A DNA stretch of 12,393 bases, taken from NCBI GenBank assembly GCA_023249935.1, contig JAHFBQ010000030.1:1-12393 (forward strand), in the 5' to 3' direction. This document shows positions 1 to 7,202 of this stretch, one piece after another; positions within the stretch are counted from its first letter, which is position 1; every line of letters starts with the position of its first letter. The notes under the pieces were generated by a model. It saw nothing but the letters and a program-made list of their open reading frames with translations, was not told the DNA's origin and did no database searches. The stretch is from a bacterium (GTDB lineage: Bacteria > Babelota > Babeliae > Babelales > RVW-14). A program made the translations under genes and the position numbers.

Positions 1-656
1 CTAGTGCATTGACCATTGGTGCTTGGTATTATTTGGTTGGACCGCAGACCTCGTTGTGTATCCCGTTTTTCAAGCAGTTTGCGCCTATGCTGGGGCTGTT
101 AATCATTCCGTGGGGTATCTTTGTGTTGATTGGCACCAGTAATGCGGTCAATCTCACCGATGGCTTAGATGGTCTTGCCACAGGGCCGCTCATTGTCAAT
201 TTTGCTTCCTTTTCATTCATCTGCTATTTGGCTGGTCATAAGCAATTTGCAAATTATTTGTACATTCCCTATGCGGGGAGTGCAGAGATTGCCATCCTGG
301 CGGCGGCGCTTGTCGGGACCTTGCTAGGATTTTTGTGGTACAACACCTATCCAGCACAAATTTTTATGGGGGATGTTGGCTCGCTGCCACTAGGTGCATC
401 GCTTGGTCTGGCGGCCTTGATGGCACGGCAAGAAGTGCTACTCATGATTACCGGTGGTATTTTTGTAATGGAAACACTCTCGGTTATTATTCAAGTAACT
501 TCTTATCGCTTATGGGGGAAGCGAGTTTTTCGTATGGCGCCAATCCACCACCACTTCGAGTTAATGGGGTGGAAAGAGACCAAAATTACCGTTAGGTTCT
601 GGATTATTTCAATTATTCTTGCTGTTCTTGCGCTGCTGACGCTCAAGTTAAGATAG
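1..656 (+). CDS. mraY: Phospho-N-acetylmuramoyl-pentapeptide-transferase, C-terminal part (5' cut by window)
   Basis: MraY is an integral inner-membrane enzyme. It transfers phospho-MurNAc-pentapeptide from the UDP precursor to undecaprenyl phosphate, giving lipid I in peptidoglycan synthesis. The reading frame is open from base 1 with no start, so about 140 N-terminal residues of the usual ~360 lie upstream, including the paired aspartates of the first cytoplasmic loop. Visible family motifs are NAVNLTDGLDGLA, the metal-binding FMGDVGS loop and the PIHHHFE motif near the C-terminus, separated by several hydrophobic helices. The end (VRFWIISIILAVLALLTLKLR-like) is typical of full-length MraY, so the 3' end is intact. 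The TTG at 9 is an internal Leu codon, not a start. The next gene, pheS, starts 93 bp downstream and is not a cell-wall gene, so any mur cluster must lie upstream. Identification is very secure. Confidence 0.96.
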   Translation, partial: SALTIGAWYYLVGPQTSLCIPFFKQFAPMLGLLIIPWGIFVLIGTSNAVNLTDGLDGLATGPLIVNFASFSFICYLAGHKQFANYLYIPYAGSAEIAILAAALVGTLLGFLWYNTYPAQIFMGDVGSLPLGASLGLAALMARQEVLLMITGGIFVMETLSVIIQVTSYRLWGKRVFRMAPIHHHFELMGWKETKITVRFWIISIILAVLALLTLKLR

Positions 657-749
657 ATACTTTTCACTGGCAAAAAGGGCAAAAATTGCTACGCTCTTAC
701 TCAATTGTGCGTTTCCAATCGGAGCTCCTTTACCGTGCTTAAGGTTTCT

Positions 750-1784
750 ATGAATGCGATACTTACTCAAATAGAATCGATAAAACAAGCATTTGCCCAA
801 GACTTGCAAAAGGTTCAGACGCTTAAAGAGTTTGATGATCTGAAGGTAAGTTTCTTAGGGAAAAAAAGTTCTCTGCAAGCTTTACTTGCAGGCATGAAAG
901 ATCTCGGGGCTGATGAGCGTCGCGAGGTTGGGCCTGCGCTACAAGAAGCAAAAACAGGTATTGAACAGGCCTTAGAGGTAGCACGGCAGGCATTTACTGA
1001 ACGTAAGGCCAAGGCGGCAATCGACAAAGAGCTGTATTTTGATGTGACCGCCAAACGGCCAGGCGGCGTGCGCGGCCACATTCATCCTTATTCGCAGGCT
1101 ATTGAAGAGATTGAAGATATTTTTATGTCGATGGGTTATGAAGTTCTAGATGGCCCTGAACTTGAAACAGATTTTTATAATTTTACCGCTTTAAATATTC
1201 CACAAGATCATCCAGCTCGTGATATGTACGATACTTTCTGGACGAATAAAAAGTCCATGCTTATGCGGACACATACATCACCAGTACAGGTTCGTTCTAT
1301 GGAATCAAAAGAGCTCCCTCTTGCAGGCATTGTCCCGGGGCGTGTCTATCGACATGAAGCGGTAGACGCGACACATGAGATTCAGTTTTTGCAATGTGAG
1401 GGGTTCTTTATTGATAAGAACGTGACCGTATCGCATCTTTTTGCTACTGCACAGACATTTTTAAAGCAATTGTTTAAAAAAGATGAACTTGATATTCGTA
1501 TCCGGCCTGGGTTTTTTCCATTTGTTGAACCTGGATTTGAAATAGATATGCGCTGCCCATTCTGCAGCAAGGGCTGCTCGGTATGTAAAAAATCTACCTG
1601 GATGGAAGTCTTTCCTGGTGGCATGATTCATCCGAATGTACTGCGTGCTGGTGGTATTGATCCTGATGTGTATTCAGGGTTTGCATTTGGTTTTGGGCTT
1701 TCACGACTGGTTATGCTTAAGTATGGTATCGATGATATCAGGCATCTGTACGGAGGAAAGCTAAAGTTCTTGGAGCAATTTTAA
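750..1784 (+). CDS. pheS: Phenylalanine--tRNA ligase alpha subunit
   Basis: Catalytic alpha subunit of the cytoplasmic (alpha-beta)2 phenylalanyl-tRNA synthetase, which charges tRNA-Phe; 344 aa, close to the usual 330-350. The N-terminal ~85 residues form the coiled-coil tRNA-binding arm (FLGKKSSLQ is typical). The class II core follows: motif 1 around HPYSQAIEEIEDIF, the MRTHTSPVQVR segment, motif 2 (GRVYRHEAVDATHE...FLQCEG) and motif 3 (FGFGLSRLVMLKYGIDDIR). A four-cysteine knuckle, C269-x2-C272-x3-C276-x2-C279, precedes the GGMIHPNVL segment, as in some other PheS proteins, and may bind zinc (inference). I chose ATG 750 over an upstream in-frame TTG at 705 because AAGG lies 5 nt before it and the next residues match the family N-terminus. 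pheT, its obligate partner, does not follow: galU starts 38 bp after the stop, so pheT must be elsewhere. Confidence 0.95.
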   Translation: MNAILTQIESIKQAFAQDLQKVQTLKEFDDLKVSFLGKKSSLQALLAGMKDLGADERREVGPALQEAKTGIEQALEVARQAFTERKAKAAIDKELYFDVTAKRPGGVRGHIHPYSQAIEEIEDIFMSMGYEVLDGPELETDFYNFTALNIPQDHPARDMYDTFWTNKKSMLMRTHTSPVQVRSMESKELPLAGIVPGRVYRHEAVDATHEIQFLQCEGFFIDKNVTVSHLFATAQTFLKQLFKKDELDIRIRPGFFPFVEPGFEIDMRCPFCSKGCSVCKKSTWMEVFPGGMIHPNVLRAGGIDPDVYSGFAFGFGLSRLVMLKYGIDDIRHLYGGKLKFLEQF

Positions 1785-1822
1785 GATTTAAAAAAGAGAA
1801 AGAGGAAGAGGGGAGTTTAACT

Positions 1823-2752
1823 ATGGTAACGAAGGCGATAATACCCGCCGGTGGTCTTGGTACGCGCTTTTTGCCCGCGACCAAGAGTTTACCCAAGGAA
1901 ATGTTACCGATTTTTGATAAACCTGCGATTCAGTACATCGTTGAAGAAGGAGTCAAATCGGGGATAAAAAGTTTTGTTGTGGTAACCGGCCGCAACAAAA
2001 GTGTTATAGAAGATCATTTTGATGTTCACCCAGAGCTAGATGCCTTTCTGGAATCTAAAAACAAATCAGAACTTATTGAGGGCATCTCTAAAATTGTTGC
2101 TACCTCAAATTTTATCTATGTGCGACAAAAAGAACCGTTAGGGCTTGGACATGCGGTATGGTCTGCCAAGCATGTTATTGGTAATGAACCGGTGGCGGTG
2201 TTTCTGCCCGATGACATTATCATGGGTAAAACGGCAACTATGGCACAGCTTGTCCAGGTTGCATTGCAGGAAAAGTGCAATGTGGTTGCCGTGCAAGAAG
2301 TGCCTATGGAAGATGTTTCGCGCTATGGCATTATTGGTGTGCGTAAGCAATTTTCACCAAACCTGTTTCAGGTAAAAGAGCTTGTCGAAAAGCCGCGTGT
2401 CTCAGACGCGCCATCGAATTTAGCGATCGTTGGGCGCTATGTGTTATCACCAAAAATTTTTGATGTTTTGGAACAACAACATATTGGTACTGGTGGAGAA
2501 ATTCAGCTGACTGATGCGATTCAGGAGCTTTTGCTTTCCGGTGAAAAAGTTTTTGCCGTTAAAATTCAGGGCGAGCGCTATGACACGGGGCACCCTATGG
2601 GATTGCTGAAGGCAAATATTGATTATGCGTTGCGTCATCCTCGTCATGCAGAGACCATCTTAGCGTATCTGAAGTCACTAGATAAAGACTTTGTTGTGAT
2701 GCAAGGTAAAGCTGATGCGTTAGCCAAACCGGTAGGTTCGTTGGTACTATAA
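1823..2752 (+). CDS. galU: UTP--glucose-1-phosphate uridylyltransferase
   Basis: Cytoplasmic nucleotidyltransferase that makes UDP-glucose from UTP and glucose-1-phosphate, the glucosyl donor for envelope polysaccharides and glycolipids. At 309 aa it has the normal GalU length. The UTP-binding signature IPAGGLGTRFLPATKSLPKE occupies residues 7-26. KEPLGLGHAV is at 103-112 and the metal-site aspartates of FLPDD at 130-131. VEKP and GGEIQLTDAI follow in the sugar-binding half. A purine-rich ribosome binding site (GAGGGGAG) lies just upstream of ATG 1823. The 38-bp gap after pheS contains no terminator or clear promoter, so co-transcription with pheS is likely. Transcription ends at the strong hairpin right after the stop. 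The product could supply a glycosyltransferase, but nothing ties it specifically to the one at 7819. Confidence 0.96.
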   Translation: MVTKAIIPAGGLGTRFLPATKSLPKEMLPIFDKPAIQYIVEEGVKSGIKSFVVVTGRNKSVIEDHFDVHPELDAFLESKNKSELIEGISKIVATSNFIYVRQKEPLGLGHAVWSAKHVIGNEPVAVFLPDDIIMGKTATMAQLVQVALQEKCNVVAVQEVPMEDVSRYGIIGVRKQFSPNLFQVKELVEKPRVSDAPSNLAIVGRYVLSPKIFDVLEQQHIGTGGEIQLTDAIQELLLSGEKVFAVKIQGERYDTGHPMGLLKANIDYALRHPRHAETILAYLKSLDKDFVVMQGKADALAKPVGSLVL

Positions 2753-2760
2753 AAAACTTT

Positions 2761-2807
2761 AAAACAAAAAAGGGCCGGAGTTTAAAACTCCGGCCCTTTT
2801 TTGTTTT
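2761..2807. terminator. Bidirectional intrinsic terminator between galU and the folC-like gene
   Basis: A perfect 20-bp inverted repeat (2761-2780 against 2788-2807) with a 7-nt loop TTTAAAA. The GC core GGGCCGGAG/CTCCGGCCC is flanked by A-rich and T-rich arms, so a U-tract follows the GC stem on either strand. It lies 8 bp after the galU stop and 12 bp beyond the stop of the convergent gene, the ideal place to end both transcripts. Confidence 0.93.
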
Positions 2808-2819
2808 AAGACTAAAAGC

Positions 2820-4232
2820 TCAGAACTTTTTGATACCGCGTAGATGCCAGTAACCGGTGACCAGATCACTTGAGCCGCTGATGACTACAAGGCCATCACG
2901 TTCATCAACGTTTGATTTAGCCAGGTCGAAAGCCTCTTTAAGAGATTCGCATGCGCGTGCTTTGATGTTCATGTCTTTTGCCAACGTGGTTAAATGTTCT
3001 GCTGAGTGGCTTGCAGGAACATTTGCGCTGATCGGTAAATCAACGAAGAGCATGGAACCGTTAACTTTCTTAAGCAGGTAACGAATCAATTTGAGTGATT
3101 CGGTTGCATCAACAGACTTATTCAAGCCCATAATGATATTAAGGCCTTTGAGTGGTTTTTGGTAATGAAGCAGGCGAATACCCAAGAACAAGTTGTTGAG
3201 CGCATCGAGATTGCTTGCGTTATCAAGTAAGATGCTTGGTTTTTCTTTGTCTAACAGTTCAAAGCGACCTTTAAGTAGGCTGAACTCTTCTGTCCAGAAC
3301 CCTTTGAGTGTTTTTATAGGATTGAGTTCTGAATTACGTTTTGCTTCGAGCGTTGGTCTGCCGCGGCGACCTTTCTCTGTGGCGAGCAAATTGCCACGAA
3401 GGAACGGAGAAAATTTATGTTTAATATCTTCTACATAGATCTGTGCAATGCGCTCACCAAGGGACGCAACGCGTCCGTATAGCTGCTCAAAAATGTATGG
3501 CAATGCGGAGAGCTTACGAATTGGCATAGCCCACAAAACACCGCGTGAATCGGCGAGTGATTTCATTTTTTGTAAACGAATTTTGCTTTGCTCAGCAGAT
3601 ATAAACCATGATTTTTCTTTGGCTATTTCAAGCATTTCAAAAGCGATTTGGTCTAAATCGGTGCCGAGTGTGCCGTATTGGTCATCGGCAACGCGGGTGA
3701 GAGCTGCAATTTTTGGTGTGAATGCGCATAACGCGTCAAGACGTCCACCGTAGCCAACTTCAGCAATGACCGCATCTTGTTTTTCATTAACAAAATGGAG
3801 TATTGCGGCCATATGCAAAAGCTCATACGAGGTTGAGGCAATGTTGGCTTGTTCTGCTGCATTGATAACTTCATTAAGGAGGTCGGTGAATGTCTTATTG
3901 GCGATACTTTCAAAGTCTAGGACGATGCGTTCGTTGTAGCTAAGAAAATTGGAGGAGTAACTTATTCCCACTTTAAACTGTTCTTCTTTGAGCAATTTTG
4001 CTGCAAAATGCATAGTCAAACTTTTGCCGTTTGTACCACATACAAGGATCACATCGATGTTGCTTGAGGGACTATTTAAAGCCTTATCAAGTTGTTGCAT
4101 GCGCTGCACAGCCGTCTCGCTGTATTCATAGGATTTGAGACTGCTTAGATGATCTATAATCTCATTATAGTTGCGGATTTTGCCAAGCGGACTGCCTGAC
4201 TTTTTACGCGCTTGCTCGACAGACGTTAACAT
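2820..4232 (-). CDS. Divergent FolC/Mur-ligase-family protein (folylpolyglutamate synthase-like)
   Basis: A 470-aa member of the ATP-dependent Mur ligase/FolC superfamily, which joins an amino acid to a carboxylate through an acyl phosphate. The P-loop CGTNGKS is at 65-71. The FolC-like segment YELLHMAAILHF...DAVIAEVGYGGRLDA (136-167) and LKGRFELLD...ILLDNASN at the start of the C-terminal domain support FolC ancestry, as does an N-terminal region preceding the P-loop. Several family positions differ: GKS instead of GKGS, DDQ where FolC has a Mg-binding DH, and DNASN in place of DGAHN. A basic segment (EKGRRGRP) replaces the usual GEHQ..NA region, and the protein is about 50 aa longer than FolC. 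ATG 4232 has a good RBS (AGGATTGGAG). It may act on folate, on another substrate, or be catalytically impaired; the family is secure, the reaction is not. Confidence 0.75.
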   Translation of the reverse strand: MLTSVEQARKKSGSPLGKIRNYNEIIDHLSSLKSYEYSETAVQRMQQLDKALNSPSSNIDVILVCGTNGKSLTMHFAAKLLKEEQFKVGISYSSNFLSYNERIVLDFESIANKTFTDLLNEVINAAEQANIASTSYELLHMAAILHFVNEKQDAVIAEVGYGGRLDALCAFTPKIAALTRVADDQYGTLGTDLDQIAFEMLEIAKEKSWFISAEQSKIRLQKMKSLADSRGVLWAMPIRKLSALPYIFEQLYGRVASLGERIAQIYVEDIKHKFSPFLRGNLLATEKGRRGRPTLEAKRNSELNPIKTLKGFWTEEFSLLKGRFELLDKEKPSILLDNASNLDALNNLFLGIRLLHYQKPLKGLNIIMGLNKSVDATESLKLIRYLLKKVNGSMLFVDLPISANVPASHSAEHLTTLAKDMNIKARACESLKEAFDLAKSNVDERDGLVVISGSSDLVTGYWHLRGIKKF

Positions 4233-4349
4233 AACTCCAATCCTTCTATGTGCCTATCCGGCGTTATGCAGGCAGCGCCAGAATGTGTTGCGAGACGCGC
4301 TACGCTGCGGTTATTAGCTTAAAAAGCAATATTCCAAGTTGTATTGAAT

Positions 4350-4378
4350 ATTATAATTTAAAGCCCTATAAAGTTCAA
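4350..4378 (-). promoter_or_regulatory. Sigma70-type promoter for the folC-like gene
   Basis: Read on the - strand: TTGAAC (4378-4373), a 17-nt spacer, and a consensus TATAAT (4355-4350). Transcription would start near 4343, giving a leader of roughly 110 nt before ATG 4232. Confidence 0.65.
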
Positions 4379-4544
4379 TTTAAAAATTAAGTTATTCTTT
4401 GGATCGTATGTAAAATTTTTAAAATTGTCAAATAATCATACATGCTTAACCAAAGAATGGCACGATCAAAATAGAAATCGCAAGGCTCTTTCAAAATTAT
4501 TTTTTTGATAAAAAAATAAGTGCGTGAATATCGTTTCTTTCTAT

Positions 4545-4573
4545 TTGGCAAATATAATTCTCTGTGCTATAAA
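4545..4573 (+). promoter_or_regulatory. Sigma70-type promoter with extended -10 for the DHH phosphoesterase gene
   Basis: TTGGCA (4545-4550), a 17-nt spacer, then TATAAA (4568-4573) preceded by TGC, an extended -10. Each hexamer matches five of six consensus bases. The predicted start near 4580 leaves a leader of about 33 nt to ATG 4614, but only about 10 nt to ATG 4590, which favours the later start codon. Confidence 0.7.
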
Positions 4574-4613
4574 CCTCTCTTGATCATAAATGATGATAGA
4601 GCGAAAGTCGTCT

Positions 4614-5582
4614 ATGAATATTAAAAATTTGATTACGTCTATAGATCAAGCAAATGTTGCTCGTGCGTGGGAAATGATTAATGCAGCTCATAATATAACA
4701 CTGCTTACGCATTATAATCCCGATGGAGACGGTGTGTCTGCGTGTGCCGCTCTTGATCATATTTTGAATAAATTGGGTAAGTCTGTAGAAACGGTCTATC
4801 CGACACCTCTCAAGGTAGCTATCAAGCGACAGCCAGCAAAAGTACTTATCAACCGCCATGAGCAGCAACCTGATCTGATTATTATGTGTGATACCGCGAA
4901 CTATGAGCGGCTTTATTATCCAGAGCAGTTTAAGGGGGTGTCTTCGATTAATATCGACCATCACATAAGTTCCTCGATCAATCCGACGATTAACTTTGTA
5001 GATGGGAAAGCACCAAGTACCTGTGACTATCTCTATCGTCTTCTTTTTGCTGTTGATGAAGCGCTTGTTGATAAATTCGTTGCAGAGTGCTTGCTGTACG
5101 GCATTTTATATGATACGCAGTCTTTTTCGATTCAAGGAACGAGTTCTCAGGTGCTGCGTATTGCGGCTGACCTGATTGATAAAGGCGTTGAGTATCATGC
5201 ATTGGCTCAGGAACTGATGTTTCGCAAACAATTTGCTGAGATCAAATTTTGGGGTGATATGCTTGCCAGAGTGCAAACAAATGCTTCTGGTAACGCTGTG
5301 TGGATAGTTGTTAAACAAAAAGATTTCAAGGCGGCTGGCTTGTCGCTATCGGTTGTCGCTGGGCTTGAAAACTTTATCGCCCAACTTGCGGTGGCTCAGG
5401 TGACTATGTTGTTTTATGAGGACGATCAGGGTAAAAGCAAGGTGTCGTTTCGTTCGAAGCGGCCGGATGTCAATGCGGTGGCCAAGCAGTTTGGTGGCGG
5501 AGGGCACAAGTTTGCTTCTGGACTCATAAGTGATGAGCCGTTAGATTCGTTGGTTCCCAAGGTTATTGCCTGTTTTGAGTAG
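4614..5582 (+). CDS. DHH-DHHA1 phosphoesterase, NrnA-like (nanoRNase / pAp phosphatase)
   Basis: A cytoplasmic Mn-dependent phosphoesterase of the NrnA type. Family members degrade 2-5-nt RNAs and often dephosphorylate pAp or cyclic-dinucleotide products such as pApA. Numbered from ATG 4614 (322 aa): motif I THYNPDGDG (32-40), motif II CD (92-93), and the eponymous IDHHIS (DHH at 115-117). The C-terminal DHHA1 domain carries FRSKRPDVNAVAKQFGGGGHKFASG, the substrate-binding glycine loop. Length and domain order fit NrnA rather than the longer RecJ. Two further in-frame ATGs (4590, 4593) would add eight residues, but they lie almost at the predicted transcription start and lack a Shine-Dalgarno; 4614 is only weakly supported by GAGCGAAAG. 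The gene is monocistronic by context, with its own promoter upstream and a convergent rhodanese gene downstream. Confidence 0.9.
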   Translation: MNIKNLITSIDQANVARAWEMINAAHNITLLTHYNPDGDGVSACAALDHILNKLGKSVETVYPTPLKVAIKRQPAKVLINRHEQQPDLIIMCDTANYERLYYPEQFKGVSSINIDHHISSSINPTINFVDGKAPSTCDYLYRLLFAVDEALVDKFVAECLLYGILYDTQSFSIQGTSSQVLRIAADLIDKGVEYHALAQELMFRKQFAEIKFWGDMLARVQTNASGNAVWIVVKQKDFKAAGLSLSVVAGLENFIAQLAVAQVTMLFYEDDQGKSKVSFRSKRPDVNAVAKQFGGGGHKFASGLISDEPLDSLVPKVIACFE

Positions 5583-5592
5583 ATTATAAATG

Positions 5593-5624
5593 AATGAGCC
5601 CCGGTTTACAAACCGGGGCTCATT
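5593..5624. terminator. Hairpin between convergent NrnA-like and rhodanese genes
   Basis: A perfect inverted repeat with AATGAGCCCCGGTTT (5593-5607) against AAACCGGGGCTCATT (5610-5624); the effective loop is the A/T-rich centre TTTACAAA. It lies between two convergent stops, 5582 and 5639, so a terminator role is natural. Only a short T run follows on the + strand and a broken one on the -, so termination may be weaker than at the galU site. Confidence 0.75.
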
Positions 5625-5638
5625 TACCTTAATTGTTT

Positions 5639-6046
5639 CTAGTTATTTGAAGTGCTAGTACCTTCGACTTCAAATCCTTTTTTTTTCCATTCCTTTGTGC
5701 CGCCTTCGTAGGCTTGTACGTTTGTAAAGTCCATCTTACTTAGTCTAGCGTGGGCTATTCCGCTTACTGAACAATCAGCAGAGGCACAGTACACAACGAT
5801 CCTTCTACTGCGGTTCCAGTCTGCAGCGGCTTTTTCAAGCGAATCGAGGGGGATGTTAACAGAGCCTGCAATGTGGCAGTCGTCAAAATACTCTTTATCA
5901 AGGGTATTGATGACTAGTACCTCACTGCCGGAGGCGAGAAGTGTGTGTAGATCTTCTGCTGATATTCTGTCACTAGCCACAGCGGTTGACTGCGTAATCA
6001 ATGTACAAAAAGACAGTGTAACAAGGCCAAGCATTGATTCGTTCAT
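5639..6046 (-). CDS. Exported single-domain rhodanese-like protein
   Basis: A 135-aa protein with one rhodanese domain. Rhodaneses carry sulfane sulfur on an active-site cysteine as a persulfide, for sulfur transfer or thiol chemistry. An N-terminal signal peptide is likely: a hydrophobic stretch at 5-18 and an AVA-S cleavage-like site near 24, so the product is probably periplasmic. ISAEDLHTLL and the CHIAGSVNIPLDSL motif precede the active-site loop at VVYCASADCS, with catalytic Cys87 and a second cysteine, Cys92, five residues on. EGGTKEWKKKGFEVEG closes the domain as usual. ATG 6046 is preceded by AGGGA 5 nt upstream. An internal Met5 is a weaker alternative. It lies downstream of trxB on the same strand after a 138-bp gap, so it probably has its own promoter. 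The partner and substrate are unknown. Confidence 0.88.
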   Translation of the reverse strand: MNESMLGLVTLSFCTLITQSTAVASDRISAEDLHTLLASGSEVLVINTLDKEYFDDCHIAGSVNIPLDSLEKAAADWNRSRRIVVYCASADCSVSGIAHARLSKMDFTNVQAYEGGTKEWKKKGFEVEGTSTSNN

Positions 6047-6184
6047 AATTTTCCCTAAAAAAGGTGATTTCTAATATATTTTTCCATACATTAACTATCG
6101 CCGATTGTTTGGGGATAAATCAATAAAAGTTTCTATTTGAAATTTACATCACTTCAAAAAGAATGAAAATCGATAAAATACCTA

Positions 6185-7111
6185 TTATTTGTAGTCTTTG
6201 CTTGCCAGGTAGGCTTGGGCGTCTAGTGCCGCCATGCAACCAATCCCGGCCGAGGTGATTGCTTGTCGGTAACGGTAATCAGAAACATCGCCAGCGGCAA
6301 AAATTCCCGGTTTGCTGGTGCCTGTGTGTCCTTGTAGTACTAAGTACCCAAATTCATTCAGCTCAAGCTGGTCCTTAAAAAGCTGCGTGTTTGGGTTGAA
6401 GCCGATAGCTATAAAGACGCCGTCGGTATTAAGCGTTGAAAGCGTCTTGGTTTTTTGATGTTCAATGATGACTTGGGTAACGCGTAGGCCGTTGCCCTTG
6501 ATTTCTTTGATGGTGCTTTCGTAGATGAAGTTAATCTTTGGGTTATTTAAGATTTTATCTTTGATCGGGTCTGTGGCCGTCAGCTTGTCCAAGATATGTA
6601 CGACGGTGACGCTTTTTGCAAAATGTGAAAGGTGTTCTACTTCCGTTACCGCGGTGTTGCCGCCGCCGATGACGATTACGTCCTTGTCTTTGTAAAAAGG
6701 GGCATCGCAGGTGGCGCAGGTAGTAACACCCTTGGCAAAATATTCCTGCTCGCCAACACAGCCAAGTTTTTTATTAGAAGAGCCAGTGGCAATGATGATG
6801 GTTGCGCCTTGAAATATTTTTTTGCCAGCGGTAGTGACGGTGTAAGGCTGTTGTGAAAAATCAACGCTGGTAACCGCTTCGGTGACAAGGTGGGCGCCGT
6901 AGTGCGCCGCATGGTCGCGCATGTTGAACATGAGATCGGTGCCTTGAATGGCGATGTTGCCTGGCCAGTTTTCAACCGTTGTGGTGGTTGTTAATTGGCC
7001 ACCGGGTTGGTTGCCTTCGAGAACTAAGGTGTTTAATTTACCGCGTGCAGCATAGAGTGCTGCAGTCAGGCCTGCAGGACCGGAACCGAGGATGACAACA
7101 TCGTAGACCAT
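6185..7111 (-). CDS. trxB: Thioredoxin reductase (low-Mr type) with altered pyridine-nucleotide site
   Basis: A 308-aa cytoplasmic FAD flavoenzyme that reduces thioredoxin, normally with NADPH. The FAD-binding GSGPAG is at 9-14, the redox-active CATC at 132-135, the pyridine-nucleotide GGGNTA at 149-154, and the second FAD motif (AAGDVSDYRYRQAITSAG) is near the C-terminus. Length and order match bacterial TrxB. The segment that is HRRDxFRA in E. coli TrxB reads HILDKLTA here (172-179). The three arginines that hold the NADPH 2'-phosphate are therefore replaced by Ile, Leu and Thr, and preference for NADH or another donor is plausible (inference). ATG 7111 has a clear GGGAGA ribosome binding site at 5 nt. 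The gene is divergent from a 2-Cys peroxiredoxin 91 bp away, fitting a shared peroxide-detoxification role. Thioredoxin itself is not in the window. Confidence 0.93.
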   Translation of the reverse strand: MVYDVVILGSGPAGLTAALYAARGKLNTLVLEGNQPGGQLTTTTTVENWPGNIAIQGTDLMFNMRDHAAHYGAHLVTEAVTSVDFSQQPYTVTTAGKKIFQGATIIIATGSSNKKLGCVGEQEYFAKGVTTCATCDAPFYKDKDVIVIGGGNTAVTEVEHLSHFAKSVTVVHILDKLTATDPIKDKILNNPKINFIYESTIKEIKGNGLRVTQVIIEHQKTKTLSTLNTDGVFIAIGFNPNTQLFKDQLELNEFGYLVLQGHTGTSKPGIFAAGDVSDYRYRQAITSAGIGCMAALDAQAYLASKDYK

Positions 7112-7202
7112 ACTAATCTCCCAGAAGCGTATGAGAACTAAAAAAAATGTTTATACTGCAAAAATGGAGTTTCAAGTATAGATGAAATAAAGGAGTTGTT
7201 CT
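7112..7202. promoter_or_regulatory. Divergent trxB / peroxiredoxin control region
   Basis: A 91-bp gap between divergent genes must carry both promoters. Candidate -10 boxes are TATAAA on the - strand (7155-7150), 14 nt after a TTGAAA (7175-7170), and TATAGA on the + strand (7177-7182). Neither has a well-spaced -35, so the exact promoters are uncertain. AAAGGAG just before ATG 7203 is the peroxiredoxin ribosome binding site. Confidence 0.4.

Larger units (their letters stand above)
4233..4589. other. Long divergent intergenic region with GC-rich folC leader and inverted repeat
   Basis: There is no gene here. The half next to folC (about 4255-4312) is strikingly GC-rich and holds short self-complementary stretches (GCAGCG/CGCTGC and GGCG/CGCC on the leader RNA), so the transcript leader may fold into alternative hairpins. 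The rest is strongly AT-rich. A 9-bp inverted repeat, ATTCTTTGG (4394-4402) against CCAAAGAAT (4450-4458), with inner arms GTATG/CATAC (4406-4410, 4437-4441), sits between the two divergent promoters. It could be an operator or a small structured RNA. It matches no riboswitch or ncRNA that I recognise. Confidence 0.5.

Noticed and set aside
705..749. TTG start extending PheS by 15 residues
   Set aside because: The ATG at 750 has an AAGG Shine-Dalgarno and begins the family-like N-terminus; the extension looks non-homologous.
3193..3753. Open frames on the + strand opposite the FolC-like gene
   Set aside because: Ser/Arg-rich translations with no recognisable domain; they are shadows of the - strand gene.
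4257..4312. GC-rich block considered as a tRNA or an enterobacterial REP element
   Set aside because: No cloverleaf with a proper T-arm or acceptor stem could be built, and similarity to REP sequences is limited to a few bases.
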